Assembly (NCBI GenBank): GCA_034520365.1
Contig: JAXHNP010000008.1
Span: 1 to 64,000 of the forward strand
Direction: 5' to 3'
From: Desulfobacterales bacterium
Lineage (GTDB): Bacteria; Desulfobacterota; Desulfobacteria; Desulfobacterales; Desulfosalsimonadaceae
DNA: 64,000 nt
Positions 49,631 through 58,888 of this stretch are shown in pieces. Under the pieces are notes generated by a model, which saw nothing but the letters and a program-made list of their open reading frames with translations, made no database searches and was not told the DNA's origin. How positions within the stretch are numbered: the stretch's first letter is position 1; the number at the start of each line of letters is the position of its first letter. The position numbers and the translations under genes are program-made.

Positions 49631-51400
49631 TTGAATATAAGCGGTAATAAAACATTGGCCCGATTTTCAGTCCTAAAACTCTTGCGTTATCCTTCCCGCT
49701 GGATTCTTTTCCGGCTTGATGACCGGCTGCTCCTGATTATCATCGGCGCATTGGTAGGCATTTGCAGCGGCCTGGCGGCGGTGGCCATGTACCAGGGGCT
49801 GCGGGCAATGTTTGAATGGATGCACCACTACCGGCATTTCTGGTGGGCATTTCTTTTGCCGGGCGCTGGTGCCGCCATCGCCGCAATCTTTTTAGAAAAG
49901 GTATTAAAGGAAGGTGCGGGGCACGGGGTGCCGGAAGTGGTCTACAGCGTAAGCCGCTATGGCGGGCTCATGCGGCTGCGCTCAAGCTTTTCCCGCCTGA
50001 TATCCGGTTGCCTGACCATTGGCAGCGGCGGATCAGCCGGACCGGAAGCGCCGGTGGTCATGAGCGGGGCGGCCATCGGCTCAAATATTGCCCAGTATTT
50101 TTCCCTAAATGACCGCCAGCGCGTGGCCATCGTGGGCTGTGGTTCCGCAGGCGCCCTGGCTGCGATCTTTAACGCCCCGATTGCCGGGCTGGTGTTTACC
50201 ATAGAGGTGATTGTGGGCGAATGGTCGGCGGTCAATATCGTACCCATCGCCATTGCCTCAGTGGCCGGGGCGGAAGTCTGCCGGCTGATCCAGGGAAACC
50301 AAATCGCTTTTACCAGTATGGATTTCCATGTGGACCTGATTGACACCCTGGCCTGCGTGGGGCTGGCGGTTTTTACCGCCGCCGCCTCCGTGTTGCTGAC
50401 CCGGGCGCTGCGCCATTCCAGCGGAATTTCCCAAAAGCTTTCCCAAAAAGTATCCATGCCTTTCTGGATGCGTCCCTTCCTCGGCGGATGTATGGTGGGG
50501 CTCATCGGCCTGGTGCTGCCGGAAGTCTTAGGCGAGGGCTATCACACCATTCAGGAAATGGTAACAGGCGTTTTCAGCCAGGGCCTGCTGCTTGTCACAG
50601 TCCTCATGCTGGCCAAGATTCTGGCCACGGCATTAACCCTTGGCTGGGGCGGCTCCGGCGGCATATTTGCGCCGTGTCTGGTGATCGGGAGTTTTACCGG
50701 GCTGGTCTACCATCGGTTTATTGATTTTCTGGGCCCGGGTGTGGGCTGGGTGGATGAGGGGTGTTTTGCGCTTTTGGGCATGGCCGGCTTGGTCAGCGGC
50801 ATCCTGCAGGCGCCGTTGACCGGCATCTTTTTGATCGTCGAGGTCACCGGCGGGTACGGGGTGATTCTGCCATTGATTTTGGTGTCCGCGGTTTCCGCCA
50901 CCGTGACCCATGCGTTTGAGCCGGCCTCCTTTTATTTGAAAGAACTGGTGGAAAAAGGGCATTACCTGCGCCCGCGGACCGATGAGCGGGTGCTTGCGGA
51001 TCTCACGGTGCGCGAGCTGGTTGAAAAAGACTGCATTGCGGTTTATAAAAATATGAAACTGGGGGATTTTGCCAAAATCGTCAAAAAATCCCATCGCAAT
51101 TTTTTTCCGGTGGAAGATGAAAATACCGGGGATTTTGTCGGAATGATCCATCTGGATGACATTCGGGAATATCTGTTTGATCCGCTTTTATATGAAACCG
51201 TATTTCTGGAGCAGATCATGGATACCCATGTGGATACTGTTGATCTGGACGATGATTTAACGGATGTGCTGGAGCGCATGGACCAAAAGAACCTGTTCAG
51301 TATGCCGGTGGTGGTCAACAACCGGTTTATCGGCATGATCTCAAAAGCCACCCTGCTGGATAAATACCGCAGTGAACTGATGGTACAATCTTATTACTAA
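49631..51400 (+). CDS. CLC-family chloride channel/antiporter with CBS domains
   Basis: A 589-residue protein: CLC membrane core (about 25-425) and two CBS domains (about 445-580). The gating-glutamate region is GGSAGPEAPVV (near residue 137), where the usual GREGP is GPEAP; the glutamate is kept, which favours H+/Cl- exchange. GWGGSGGIFAPCLVIG (near 337) is the second filter loop. The start is uncertain: the first codon is TTG at 49631 without a clear Shine-Dalgarno site. A heptad repeat begins inside its stop codon. Confidence 0.85.
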   Translation: MNISGNKTLARFSVLKLLRYPSRWILFRLDDRLLLIIIGALVGICSGLAAVAMYQGLRAMFEWMHHYRHFWWAFLLPGAGAAIAAIFLEKVLKEGAGHGVPEVVYSVSRYGGLMRLRSSFSRLISGCLTIGSGGSAGPEAPVVMSGAAIGSNIAQYFSLNDRQRVAIVGCGSAGALAAIFNAPIAGLVFTIEVIVGEWSAVNIVPIAIASVAGAEVCRLIQGNQIAFTSMDFHVDLIDTLACVGLAVFTAAASVLLTRALRHSSGISQKLSQKVSMPFWMRPFLGGCMVGLIGLVLPEVLGEGYHTIQEMVTGVFSQGLLLVTVLMLAKILATALTLGWGGSGGIFAPCLVIGSFTGLVYHRFIDFLGPGVGWVDEGCFALLGMAGLVSGILQAPLTGIFLIVEVTGGYGVILPLILVSAVSATVTHAFEPASFYLKELVEKGHYLRPRTDERVLADLTVRELVEKDCIAVYKNMKLGDFAKIVKKSHRNFFPVEDENTGDFVGMIHLDDIREYLFDPLLYETVFLEQIMDTHVDTVDLDDDLTDVLERMDQKNLFSMPVVVNNRFIGMISKATLLDKYRSELMVQSYY

Positions 51401-51426
51401 TACCCAACACCTAATACCTAATACCT
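51399..51426. repeat. 7-bp tandem array, 4 units (AATACCT type)
   Basis: AATACCC, AACACCT, AATACCT, AATACCT, beginning inside the CLC stop codon. Same unit as at 21684-21739. Confidence 0.85.
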
Positions 51427-51448
51427 ATTATGCAAGGAGACGGTCGTC

Positions 51449-52285
51449 ATGGACTTACAGCTTTTGCATATTTTCAGAAACAATCCGCTCGGAAGGGAAC
51501 TTTTGCTCCAATCCGCCTATTTCTGCCGTGCGCTGGGGATTTTGCCCGTTCTTTACGTACCCCAGTATGTAAAGTTTCTGATGTATTTTGAAAACGATGT
51601 GGTTCAGGTGGATCTTGACGGCTCCTACCTTCGGGCCCCTGAAACAGCCAGGGATCATGCGGCTGAAATTCTCCGGCAGCAGGGGCTGCCCGAGCCCAAG
51701 TTCCTGGAGCCGAAGAATTTTACCGCCTCAACTCTACCGGACCTGCCGGTAAACTTTGACTTCATGTGCTGTCCGAGAACCATCAGTGATTTGTCCTCAA
51801 AAATCGGTCTGGGCTATATCGGGCCCCGGGTGCGGCGGATTATTCATTCGGCCCGTTTTCCCGTGTTACTCGGCTGTTCAGTGTATCAACCGTGGGAGAG
51901 TATCTGCGTGTTTTTCGGCGGTTCAGCCAATGCCGTCAAGGCGCTTCGGGCCGGATTTCGACTGGCCCGACTGACGGGGTTTCCGCTGGATGTATTTACC
52001 CAGGAGGACAAGCGGGATCGAAGCTACTATGAAGGCGTGATCGAGAAGGAAAACCTGGGGTCGGAGATGGACAAGTATGTCCGGGAGTGGCGGATTTGGG
52101 ATTCAGGCAACTTTATCGACAACCTGTATGACGTCCCCTATGACGCCCTGGTCATTGCCGGGGCATACGGCCACGGGGCTATCAAGGAAGTGCTGTTTGG
52201 ATCAACCCTGGAGAAAATACAAACCCATCTGCCGAACACCCTTTTAATTGTCGGGCCCAACTACCGGGCGGCCATGGCAGGTTGA
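51449..52285 (+). CDS. double universal stress protein (USP)-like
   Basis: A 278-residue protein with two USP-like halves (about 1-145 and 150-278). Segments include IGLGYIGPRVRRIIHSARFP in the first half and DALVIAGAYGHGAIKEVLFG near the end, where the GxxGxG-type ATP loop of USPs is approximated by GAYGHGAIKEVLFGS. AAGGAG precedes the ATG. It follows the CLC gene and may share its transcript. A fragment of a related gene lies at 56802-56946. The function is not known. Confidence 0.75.
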   Translation: MDLQLLHIFRNNPLGRELLLQSAYFCRALGILPVLYVPQYVKFLMYFENDVVQVDLDGSYLRAPETARDHAAEILRQQGLPEPKFLEPKNFTASTLPDLPVNFDFMCCPRTISDLSSKIGLGYIGPRVRRIIHSARFPVLLGCSVYQPWESICVFFGGSANAVKALRAGFRLARLTGFPLDVFTQEDKRDRSYYEGVIEKENLGSEMDKYVREWRIWDSGNFIDNLYDVPYDALVIAGAYGHGAIKEVLFGSTLEKIQTHLPNTLLIVGPNYRAAMAG

Positions 52286-52289
52286 TCGG

Positions 52290-53075
52290 CTATAGACTCA
52301 CGTGTTCAAGCGCAATATCCTGCTTGATCACGGCGCGGGCGGTTTTTTTAAACTGGGGGGTAATATCTGAGACAAAGAACCGGTTATTTCCGGTTTTGGA
52401 AAGCGCCTGGTCGATCTCCGGACGCTCGTCTAAAAAACTTCGAATTTCGCGGGCGAGCGCCATGGAAGAGTCGATGATGGCCACTTTTTTACCGATTTTG
52501 TGGGCGATAATCGACTTTAACAGCGGATAGTGGGTGCAGCCGAGAATCAGGGTGTCGATCTGGCGGACCTTTAGCGGGTGGAGGTATTTCTTAACGATCA
52601 TCCGGGTCTCCGGCTTTTTCAGCCAGCCCTCCTCGACCAGGGGCACCAGAAGCGGGCAGGGGCTGGAGTAAACCCGGGCGTCCGGCGTCTTTTCATGGAT
52701 TTTTCGTTCATAGATCCCGCTTGATATGGTGGCGCGGGTGCCGATCACGCCAATGGCCTTTTTTTTCGATATCTCCAGGGACTGGTTGACCGCCGGGGTG
52801 ATCACCTCGTAGATGGGCAGATCGAATTGGGCGTTAACCGTTTCTGTGGCCACACTGGAGGCGGTGTTGCAGGCCATCACCACCAGCTTGGCCCCTTGAT
52901 CCAAAAGAAATCGGGTGTTTTGCACGGAATAGTCGACAACCGTGCGGCTGCTTTTGTTGCCATACGGGGTCCGGGCCGTGTCGCCGAAATAGACGATGTC
53001 ATAGCCCGGCAGTTGGTCCATAACCGCCCGCACCACCGTGAGTCCGCCAATGCCCGAGTCAAAAATTCCGATCAT
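52290..53075 (-). CDS. murI: glutamate racemase
   Basis: A 261-residue MurI, making D-glutamate for peptidoglycan. Both catalytic cysteines are seen: VVMACNTASSVA (near residue 68) and LILGCTHYPLLKS (near 180). The N-terminal IGIFDSGIGGLTV and YFGDTARTPYGNKS motifs are diagnostic. The stop lies five bases from the end of the convergent USP-like gene; the start is one base from the end of the ykgJ-like gene, indicating an operon with it. Confidence 0.95.
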   Translation of the reverse strand: MIGIFDSGIGGLTVVRAVMDQLPGYDIVYFGDTARTPYGNKSSRTVVDYSVQNTRFLLDQGAKLVVMACNTASSVATETVNAQFDLPIYEVITPAVNQSLEISKKKAIGVIGTRATISSGIYERKIHEKTPDARVYSSPCPLLVPLVEEGWLKKPETRMIVKKYLHPLKVRQIDTLILGCTHYPLLKSIIAHKIGKKVAIIDSSMALAREIRSFLDERPEIDQALSKTGNNRFFVSDITPQFKKTARAVIKQDIALEHVSL

Positions 53076-53531
53076 CTAAGCCGCACCGGTTTTCTGGTTA
53101 TCCGAATCCTCAGAGGCATCCTCTGCTCTCTCCAGCGCATCCAGCTGTTTACGCACACATGCCTTTAATGGCGCGATGGGCACATCCGGGTTTATTCCCG
53201 GGCACATGCCGGCCATGATCTGCCAGTTGTAGGGATCCGCGAGAACGCTTTCAATAAACGGCCAGGCCTTGCACATCCGGGGTTTCACCGGATGGATGGT
53301 GCAGAGCCGGTCCCAGAAGACGCAGTAGCCGTCATCTTTTTGGGCCAGGTAAAGATGCTTGCCCGCGCGCTGGCAGTAGGCGGTGATCAGATGCTCGCAG
53401 GAAATCTCAAGGTAATCGGCGATATTTTGGATATCCCGGCCGGTAAGCCGGGTGCCGCCAAAGCCGATGCAGCAGTCCCCGCACTGCCGGCATTGGAAAA
53501 ATTCTTCCGGACAATTCGGATCAAACCGCAC
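53076..53531 (-). CDS. YkgJ-family cysteine-cluster protein
   Basis: A 151-residue protein of the YkgJ (UPF0153) zinc/iron-chelating family. The motif FQCRQCGDCCIGFGG (residues 12-26) and the later CTIHPVKPRMCKAWPF give the CxxCxxCC...C pattern. The role is unknown. The start overlaps the recR end by 11 bases, so it is co-translated in the murI-ykgJ-recR-ybaB-dnaX run. Confidence 0.87.
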   Translation of the reverse strand: MRFDPNCPEEFFQCRQCGDCCIGFGGTRLTGRDIQNIADYLEISCEHLITAYCQRAGKHLYLAQKDDGYCVFWDRLCTIHPVKPRMCKAWPFIESVLADPYNWQIMAGMCPGINPDVPIAPLKACVRKQLDALERAEDASEDSDNQKTGAA

Positions 53532-54120
53532 GGCGGCCCTCCAGCGCTTTTTTCAGCGTGACCTGGTCCACGTATTTGAGTTCCCCGCCCATGGGAACGC
53601 CCGAGGCAATGCGGGTGACTTTGACCGGGTGGCGGGATAACTGCTCGTGGATATAGGCAGCCGTACTTTCGCCTTCCACATTGGTGCCGGTGGCGATGAT
53701 CACCTCTTTGACCGATCCCCGGGAAACCCGCTCGATTAACTCCCGGATGCGGATATCCCCCGGGCCGATGCCGTCCATAGGAGATAAAAGCCCCTGCAGG
53801 ATATGGTAATGGCCTTTGTAGGAGGCGGTTTTTTCAATCGCCACCATGTCCACGGGATGCTCCACCACGCAGATCAATTGTTCGTCCCGGGCGGGATCAT
53901 TGCAGATGCGGCAGAGTTCCTCATCGCTTAAGGCAAAGCACTGGCGGCAGAGCCGGACCTTTTCCTTTAATTCCTTGAGGCTTTCCGCGAGTTCGACCAC
54001 CTGGTTTTTGGGCGCCTGAAGCAGATACATGGCCAGGCGCTCAGCCGATTTTTCGCCGATGCCGGGGAGCTTGGACAGGTTGCGGATCAGCCGGGTAATG
54101 GATGCCGGATACTGGATCAT
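53521..54120 (-). CDS. recR: recombination mediator RecR
   Basis: A 199-residue RecR. The helix-hairpin-helix start (IRNLSKLPGIGEKSAERLAM), the zinc finger CRQCFALSDEELCRIC (about 56-71) and the Toprim domain (ICVVEHPVDMVAIEKT) are in order. RecR loads RecA at gaps with RecF/RecO. Classic dnaX-ybaB-recR gene order. Confidence 0.96.
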   Translation of the reverse strand: MIQYPASITRLIRNLSKLPGIGEKSAERLAMYLLQAPKNQVVELAESLKELKEKVRLCRQCFALSDEELCRICNDPARDEQLICVVEHPVDMVAIEKTASYKGHYHILQGLLSPMDGIGPGDIRIRELIERVSRGSVKEVIIATGTNVEGESTAAYIHEQLSRHPVKVTRIASGVPMGGELKYVDQVTLKKALEGRRAV

Positions 54121-54126
54121 GAATTA

Positions 54127-54438
54127 TTACATCATGCCCGGAATATTCATGCCCCCGGTGAGCTTGCTCATCTCCTCGGAGACCATCTGCTGGGACTGGG
54201 CCAGGGCGTCGTTTACCGCGGCCACGATCAGGTCCTGCAGCATCTCCACATCTTCCGGATCCACCACCTCTTTTTCAATGGAGACGGAGACGATCTGCTG
54301 CCGGCCGTTGGCCACGGCTTTGACCATCCCGCCGCCGGCTGAGGCCTCGATGGTCTTGTCCGCCATCTCCTCCTGGAGCTTTTCCATTTTATTCTGAAGC
54401 TGCTGCGCCTGCTTCATCATTTTTCCCATGTTTTTCAT
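54127..54438 (-). CDS. YbaB/EbfC nucleoid-associated protein
   Basis: A 103-residue DNA-binding protein of the YbaB/EbfC family: MGKMMKQAQQLQNKMEKLQE at the start, SAGGGMVKAVANG in the middle, and a Met/Gly-rich tail. It forms dimers that bind DNA. Position between dnaX (15 bases) and recR (six bases) is typical. Confidence 0.94.
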   Translation of the reverse strand: MKNMGKMMKQAQQLQNKMEKLQEEMADKTIEASAGGGMVKAVANGRQQIVSVSIEKEVVDPEDVEMLQDLIVAAVNDALAQSQQMVSEEMSKLTGGMNIPGMM

Positions 54439-54453
54439 GACTTTAAATTCCTC

Positions 54454-56262
54454 CTATAGAATCTTTACGTCTATGATCTGGCCCTGAAACAGTTTCATGG
54501 CAGCTTCCACCATGGGGTGGTGGAGCGCCTCCTGCTTTAACTGCCGGGCCTCTTGTTTATTGGTCTTTTCGCATGATCCGGCCGCCTGCTGCTGGCTGAC
54601 GATGGAGACCGCAATGGTTTTATTAAAATGCCGGCCGCAGATTTTTTCAAGTATCTGTCGGTTTTTGTCCCGGGTGACCCAGTTCATGTGAAACTGGTTC
54701 GGCGGCATTTCGACCTCGATCTGTTCCTCGCCGATCGATTTCAGCCGGCTTTCCGTAAGGCAGGCGGCAAGGGACGGCTGATTTTCCGACAGGGCCTTAA
54801 GGATGCATTGCCAATGCTCATCCGGGGTTTCCGGGGGTGGCTCAGGCGAAGGGCCGGGTTCGGGTTCTGCCTGGGCCTGACCGGTCGCTGTTTCGCTTTC
54901 AGAAATTCCATACGCAGCCGGATCAGCCGAAGAATCAAGCGGCGGCTCAACCGAAGCAATCGACTCAGCCGGACTGCCTGACCGATCCGCTGTCTGGCTG
55001 GGCGGCGGCTCTTCAGCCTCATGTCCCCGGCTTTCTGATGCGGGTTCAGGTGTCTGTTCCGGCGGGGGCGGGTTCGGCGCAGCTTTTGGCGAAATGTCCG
55101 CTGCACCGCCGTTTTTATGGAACTCCTGTCTTAAAAGATCAAGCTTTTCAATCAACGTGTCAAAGGAAAGCGCGGGCTTTATCTGCAGAATCCGGAGAAA
55201 CGCCATTTCAAGCGCCAGTTTCGGCTGGGTGGAATACTTGACAGCGGTTTCCTCCTTAAACAGCACATCCAGGATCTGGTTTAGATAGGTGGCGGGGATA
55301 TCGGCCACCTGGGCCTCAATGGCCTCGCGTTCATGCTTTGGGATATCCGCCAGGGTCTCTGCGCCCCCGCCCATTTTAACCACCAGCAAATTCCGGAAAT
55401 GGGCGATGATCTCGGTGAAAAGTTTCATCATATGCTGGCCGCGGCGATAGCCGCTGTCAATTAATTCAAGCACGGTGCCGGTATCTCCCTTAAGCACCGC
55501 CTCAGAAACGGCAAACAGATCCCGCCGGTCAATTCCGCCCAAAACATCCAGAATGGCCTGGGTATCAATATCCTCAAGCGCACAGGCCATGATATGATCC
55601 AAGAGGCTCAGCGCATCGCGCACGCTGCCGTCTGCCTCCCGGGCCACCAGGGAAAGGCCTTCCTCATTGATATCAATCCCTTCCGCCTGGCAGAGGTTTG
55701 ACATGTGGGCAATCAATGCATCGATTTCCACCCGCCGGAAGTCATGCCGCTGGCAGCGGGAGAGAATGGTGATGGGAATTTTGTTGGGCTCGGTGGTGGC
55801 AAAGAAAAACATCACATGGGCCGGGGGCTCCTCAAGGATCTTTAGCAGGGCGTTAAACGCCGCATCGCTTAGCATGTGGACTTCATCCACAATATAGATC
55901 TTATAGGGGCTGTGGGCCGGCATGTAGCGGGCGTTTTCCCGCAGTTCCCGGATATGCTCCACTTTGTTGTTTGATGCCCCGTCGATCTCAAACACATCCG
56001 TGGCGTGGCTATTCCGGATCTCGATGCAGGAGCGGCATTCGTCGCAAGGCGTGACCGTGGGGCCTTCGGCGCAGTTGACGCATTTGGCGAGAATCCGGGC
56101 CACCGTGGTCTTTCCGGTGCCGCGCGGCCCGGCAAACAGGATGGCGTGGGCCAGCCGCCCGGATGCCACGGCGTTGCTAAGCGTCCGGGTGATATGTTCC
56201 TGCCGGACCACTTGGTCAAACCGCTGCGGGCGGTATTTTCGGGCTAGCACCTGGTATGCCAT
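54454..56262 (-). CDS. dnaX: DNA polymerase III subunits gamma and tau
   Basis: A 602-residue clamp-loader ATPase. Walker A is AGPRGTGKTTVARILAK (near residue 43), the zinc site CVNC...CDECRSC follows, Walker B is IYIVDEVHML and sensor 1 is FFATTEPNKIP. Residues about 387-477 are a proline/serine/glutamate-rich linker, then about 120 residues of tau domain V that should bind the polymerase. I saw no slippery AAAAAAG sequence in the linker, so a short gamma form by frameshift is not supported. Confidence 0.96.
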   Translation of the reverse strand: MAYQVLARKYRPQRFDQVVRQEHITRTLSNAVASGRLAHAILFAGPRGTGKTTVARILAKCVNCAEGPTVTPCDECRSCIEIRNSHATDVFEIDGASNNKVEHIRELRENARYMPAHSPYKIYIVDEVHMLSDAAFNALLKILEEPPAHVMFFFATTEPNKIPITILSRCQRHDFRRVEIDALIAHMSNLCQAEGIDINEEGLSLVAREADGSVRDALSLLDHIMACALEDIDTQAILDVLGGIDRRDLFAVSEAVLKGDTGTVLELIDSGYRRGQHMMKLFTEIIAHFRNLLVVKMGGGAETLADIPKHEREAIEAQVADIPATYLNQILDVLFKEETAVKYSTQPKLALEMAFLRILQIKPALSFDTLIEKLDLLRQEFHKNGGAADISPKAAPNPPPPEQTPEPASESRGHEAEEPPPSQTADRSGSPAESIASVEPPLDSSADPAAYGISESETATGQAQAEPEPGPSPEPPPETPDEHWQCILKALSENQPSLAACLTESRLKSIGEEQIEVEMPPNQFHMNWVTRDKNRQILEKICGRHFNKTIAVSIVSQQQAAGSCEKTNKQEARQLKQEALHHPMVEAAMKLFQGQIIDVKIL

Positions 56263-56376
56263 GCATTAATCCTTGATTAGGTTCTGATCCTGCCGGGCAG
56301 GATCACGGGCTTCCTTCCTTTTAAAACGTTGCTGAGGCAGAAAATGAGTTGGAGCGACGGCATGAAAAGGAAGGTG

Positions 56377-56528
56377 CAACTCAATGTCATTAACTTTAGC
56401 CTACCGCCGCTGTCATTTCGAGGAACGGCAGTGACGAGAAATCTTAAAAAATCACTCAATCATAAGATTTTTCGCTGGCGCTCGAAATGACAACCGAGAA
56501 TATTTTCAATCTAAATAGCATTGAGGCA
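56377..56528. repeat. composite palindromic element (TGTCATTTCGAGGAACG family), copy 3
   Basis: Left end CAACTCAATGTCATTAACTT (56377-56396), inner palindrome TGTCATTTCGAGGAACGGCA to CGCTCGAAATGACA (56411-56492), and a degenerate right end AATAGCATTGAG (about 56513). It stands between dnaX and tRNA-Ser. Confidence 0.75.
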
Positions 56529-56540
56529 CAAAATTAAAAA

Positions 56541-56630
56541 TGGCGGAGAGAGAGGGATTCGAACCCTCGGTACCCGTTAGGGTACACACGCTTTCCAGGC
56601 GTGCACCTTCAGCCGCTCGGTCATCTCTCC
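56541..56630 (-). tRNA. tRNA-Ser (GGA)
   Basis: A 90-nt cloverleaf with the long variable arm of class II tRNAs and encoded CCA. The anticodon stem-loop ACGCCTGGAAAGCGT gives anticodon GGA, reading UCC/UCU. Confidence 0.95.
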
Positions 56631-56801
56631 GCAGTCTGCAAATAGAAAATGAAATGCTGTCTTGCACCGCAATTTTGAAATGCTATTTGGTACAAGACCC
56701 ATCACTTACTGTCAACCTCTTTCTGCTGCTTCTTTCTGCTTTGCAACCAGGGTTATTTAGTCTGACGGCAAACCCAAAGATGATTCTGCCTGTATTGAGG
56801 A

Positions 56802-56946
56802 TTAACTTGCAATTTCCTGTTTGATAACTTCAGCATTAGTTGATGCCTTGCCACGGCTTATAAAAAGAGCATGATACCAGCACTGGAAAATGGGCTGAAT
56901 GAATAATATCGCGGACTTTGGCGCCGATGTAACCAAGCCCGATTTT
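56802..56946 (-). pseudogene. remnant of a second universal-stress-protein gene
   Basis: On the minus strand the DNA encodes KIGLGYIGAKVRDIIHSAHF followed by PVLVSCSFYKPW, which matches residues about 117-148 of the USP-like protein at 51449 (KIGLGYIGPRVRRIIHSARF, PVLLGCSVYQPW). After QGIN comes a stop; a +1 frame continues with TNAEVIKQEIAS, comparable to SANAVKALRAG, indicating a small deletion. The 5' part is replaced by the histidine kinase gene, whose stop codon overlaps it. The rest of 56631-56801 shows nothing else. Confidence 0.75.
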
Positions 56947-58786
56947 ATAATGCAGTCGCTAAAGTGAATGTAAACTTAGCGCCAGCCCCATGCTGTGATT
57001 CCACCCAGATCGTTCCGCCATGCGCCCGAATAATTTCTTTGCTGATAGATAAGCCAAGGCCAGAGCCACCCGGTTCATAACCCTCAATTTGAGTGAATTT
57101 TTGAAAAATTTTTGACTGATAGAACTCTGGAATGCCGGGGCCGTTATCCATCACCGAAATATAGACAAATTTTTCCGAAAATTTTACATAAATACCGATC
57201 CTTCCGGTGTTTTTCGGAACATATCGCAATGCGTTGGATACCAGGTTTGTCAATACCCAGGTGATTTTATCGGCGTCGGCGCGGACTTGGGGAATATCAT
57301 CAGGAATTTTAACCTCGAGTTCCACCCTTTTGTTTTCAAAATGGGCCTGAAGCGAATTTTTAACATGGTCAATTGGAGAGTGAATGGATATTGGCGCCAG
57401 CTCCATTTCAATCTGTCCGGATTCGATCTTGGAGAGATCAAGTAAATCATTAACCATTGATTTTAAACGCTTGAGCTCATCATTTGCGCCTTGCAACAGA
57501 TCGCGTTCCCGGGTGTCCAATTTATCTGACGTATTGTCCAGCAACAAGCCAAGGCTCATGCCCATGCTGCCTAACGGGGTGCGAAGTTCATGGGAAGCAG
57601 CCATCACAAACTCGGTTTTTAACCGTTCGAGTTCCTTAAACCAGGTGATGTCCTTTAGCATCATCACGATACCGGTCACAGCATTTGTGTCGTCAACGAT
57701 CGGGGTCATCGAGCAGGAATAATGTTTTTTCCCACCTGAATTTTCAATTGCTATGATACTTTCTTCTTCATCTGCCTCAGGTGCTTCCCCGGTTTCAGCA
57801 ATTGTCTGCAGGCGCTGACAAATCTTTTCATCCGGTATGATTTCGCTGCAGGATTTGGATAAACATTTCTCCGATGGTTTTCGAAGAATATCACAGGCCG
57901 CCGGATTGATATCTGTGGATTTAAGCGCATGATCAAATACAATTAACCCATCTCCGATATTTTTCAGGATGGCCTCCCCTTTTTGTTTTTCGGCAATAAT
58001 GCGGCCGACATTGAGCTGATTGTATTCTTCCAGTTTGGCGGCCATTTGATTGAATTCCGTTGCCAGTCTCCCAAGTTCATCGTTGCTTTTTGCGGGCACG
58101 GAAACGGCATAGTTACCATTGGTGATTTGTTTGGCCGCTGTCATCAAATGATTAAGCGGTTCGGTGATCCGCCGCGAAATTATTAGACTGAAAATCACGA
58201 CAGCCAGGAGCCCGGCGGCTGCCACAGCGGCGGTAGACCACACAGCCCGGTCAGCCATTCGATTGGTATGAAGGTTGTTTTCATACATGATGTCTTCATT
58301 GGTATCACTTAATTGGATACATTTATCACGTATCTGATCCGCTACCGGGGCAATGGCTTCCTGGTACAGTTTTTTTCTGGTTTCAAAGGATTGATCTGTG
58401 TGATTTGCCAGTTCAATGAATTGTGAAAAGTTATGAACGTAATCCGAATAACGAGCCTCAATAGCCTTTAAAAGCTTTGACTCCCCGGGAACATAAACAT
58501 TATCCTTGGCGCGGGTCAGCGATTTTAAAAAAGCCACTTCGTTTTTCCGGAACTGTTGTAGGCCAATTTCCCTTGAACCCAAAAAAGCCATCAACACCGC
58601 GTTTTCCTGGCGCTCAAGGGCCTCGATCATACTCTCTGCTGCAAGAATGCTTTTGTGATTTTCATGAAGCATGACATCGCTGGTCTGGCTGATGGCAATG
58701 ATATGTCCAACCGACCACGCTATGACCAGACCCAGCAAAATAACGGCAACACCATAACCGATGAAAATTTTTTTTTGTAAAGTCAT
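56945..58786 (-). CDS. membrane-bound sensor histidine kinase (HAMP, PAS)
   Basis: A 613-residue kinase. Two membrane segments (about 8-28 and 186-206) flank a 155-residue periplasmic four-helix sensor. A HAMP domain (RRITEPLNHLMTAAKQITNG) and a PAS domain (about 265-380) follow. The HisKA motif is MAASHELRTPLGSMGMSLGL and the ATPase domain has NALRYVPKN, DNGPGIPEF and GGSGLGLSISKEII. No response regulator is adjacent. It lies next to degQ on the same strand with a 100-bp gap; an envelope-stress sensor is possible but unproven. Confidence 0.9.
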   Translation of the reverse strand: MTLQKKIFIGYGVAVILLGLVIAWSVGHIIAISQTSDVMLHENHKSILAAESMIEALERQENAVLMAFLGSREIGLQQFRKNEVAFLKSLTRAKDNVYVPGESKLLKAIEARYSDYVHNFSQFIELANHTDQSFETRKKLYQEAIAPVADQIRDKCIQLSDTNEDIMYENNLHTNRMADRAVWSTAAVAAAGLLAVVIFSLIISRRITEPLNHLMTAAKQITNGNYAVSVPAKSNDELGRLATEFNQMAAKLEEYNQLNVGRIIAEKQKGEAILKNIGDGLIVFDHALKSTDINPAACDILRKPSEKCLSKSCSEIIPDEKICQRLQTIAETGEAPEADEEESIIAIENSGGKKHYSCSMTPIVDDTNAVTGIVMMLKDITWFKELERLKTEFVMAASHELRTPLGSMGMSLGLLLDNTSDKLDTRERDLLQGANDELKRLKSMVNDLLDLSKIESGQIEMELAPISIHSPIDHVKNSLQAHFENKRVELEVKIPDDIPQVRADADKITWVLTNLVSNALRYVPKNTGRIGIYVKFSEKFVYISVMDNGPGIPEFYQSKIFQKFTQIEGYEPGGSGLGLSISKEIIRAHGGTIWVESQHGAGAKFTFTLATAL

Positions 58787-58888
58787 TGGTGTGTTACTTT
58801 AAGATCGGTTTATTTTTGTCTCTTAAGTAAAAGTTCAAATCGGCTCGCGGGGTTCATGAGCCGATTTGAACCTATTGATGGTGGCAGG

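Noticed and set aside
54830-55110. Programmed frameshift in dnaX
   Set aside because: No A AAA AAG-type slippery site with a downstream hairpin was seen in the linker region.
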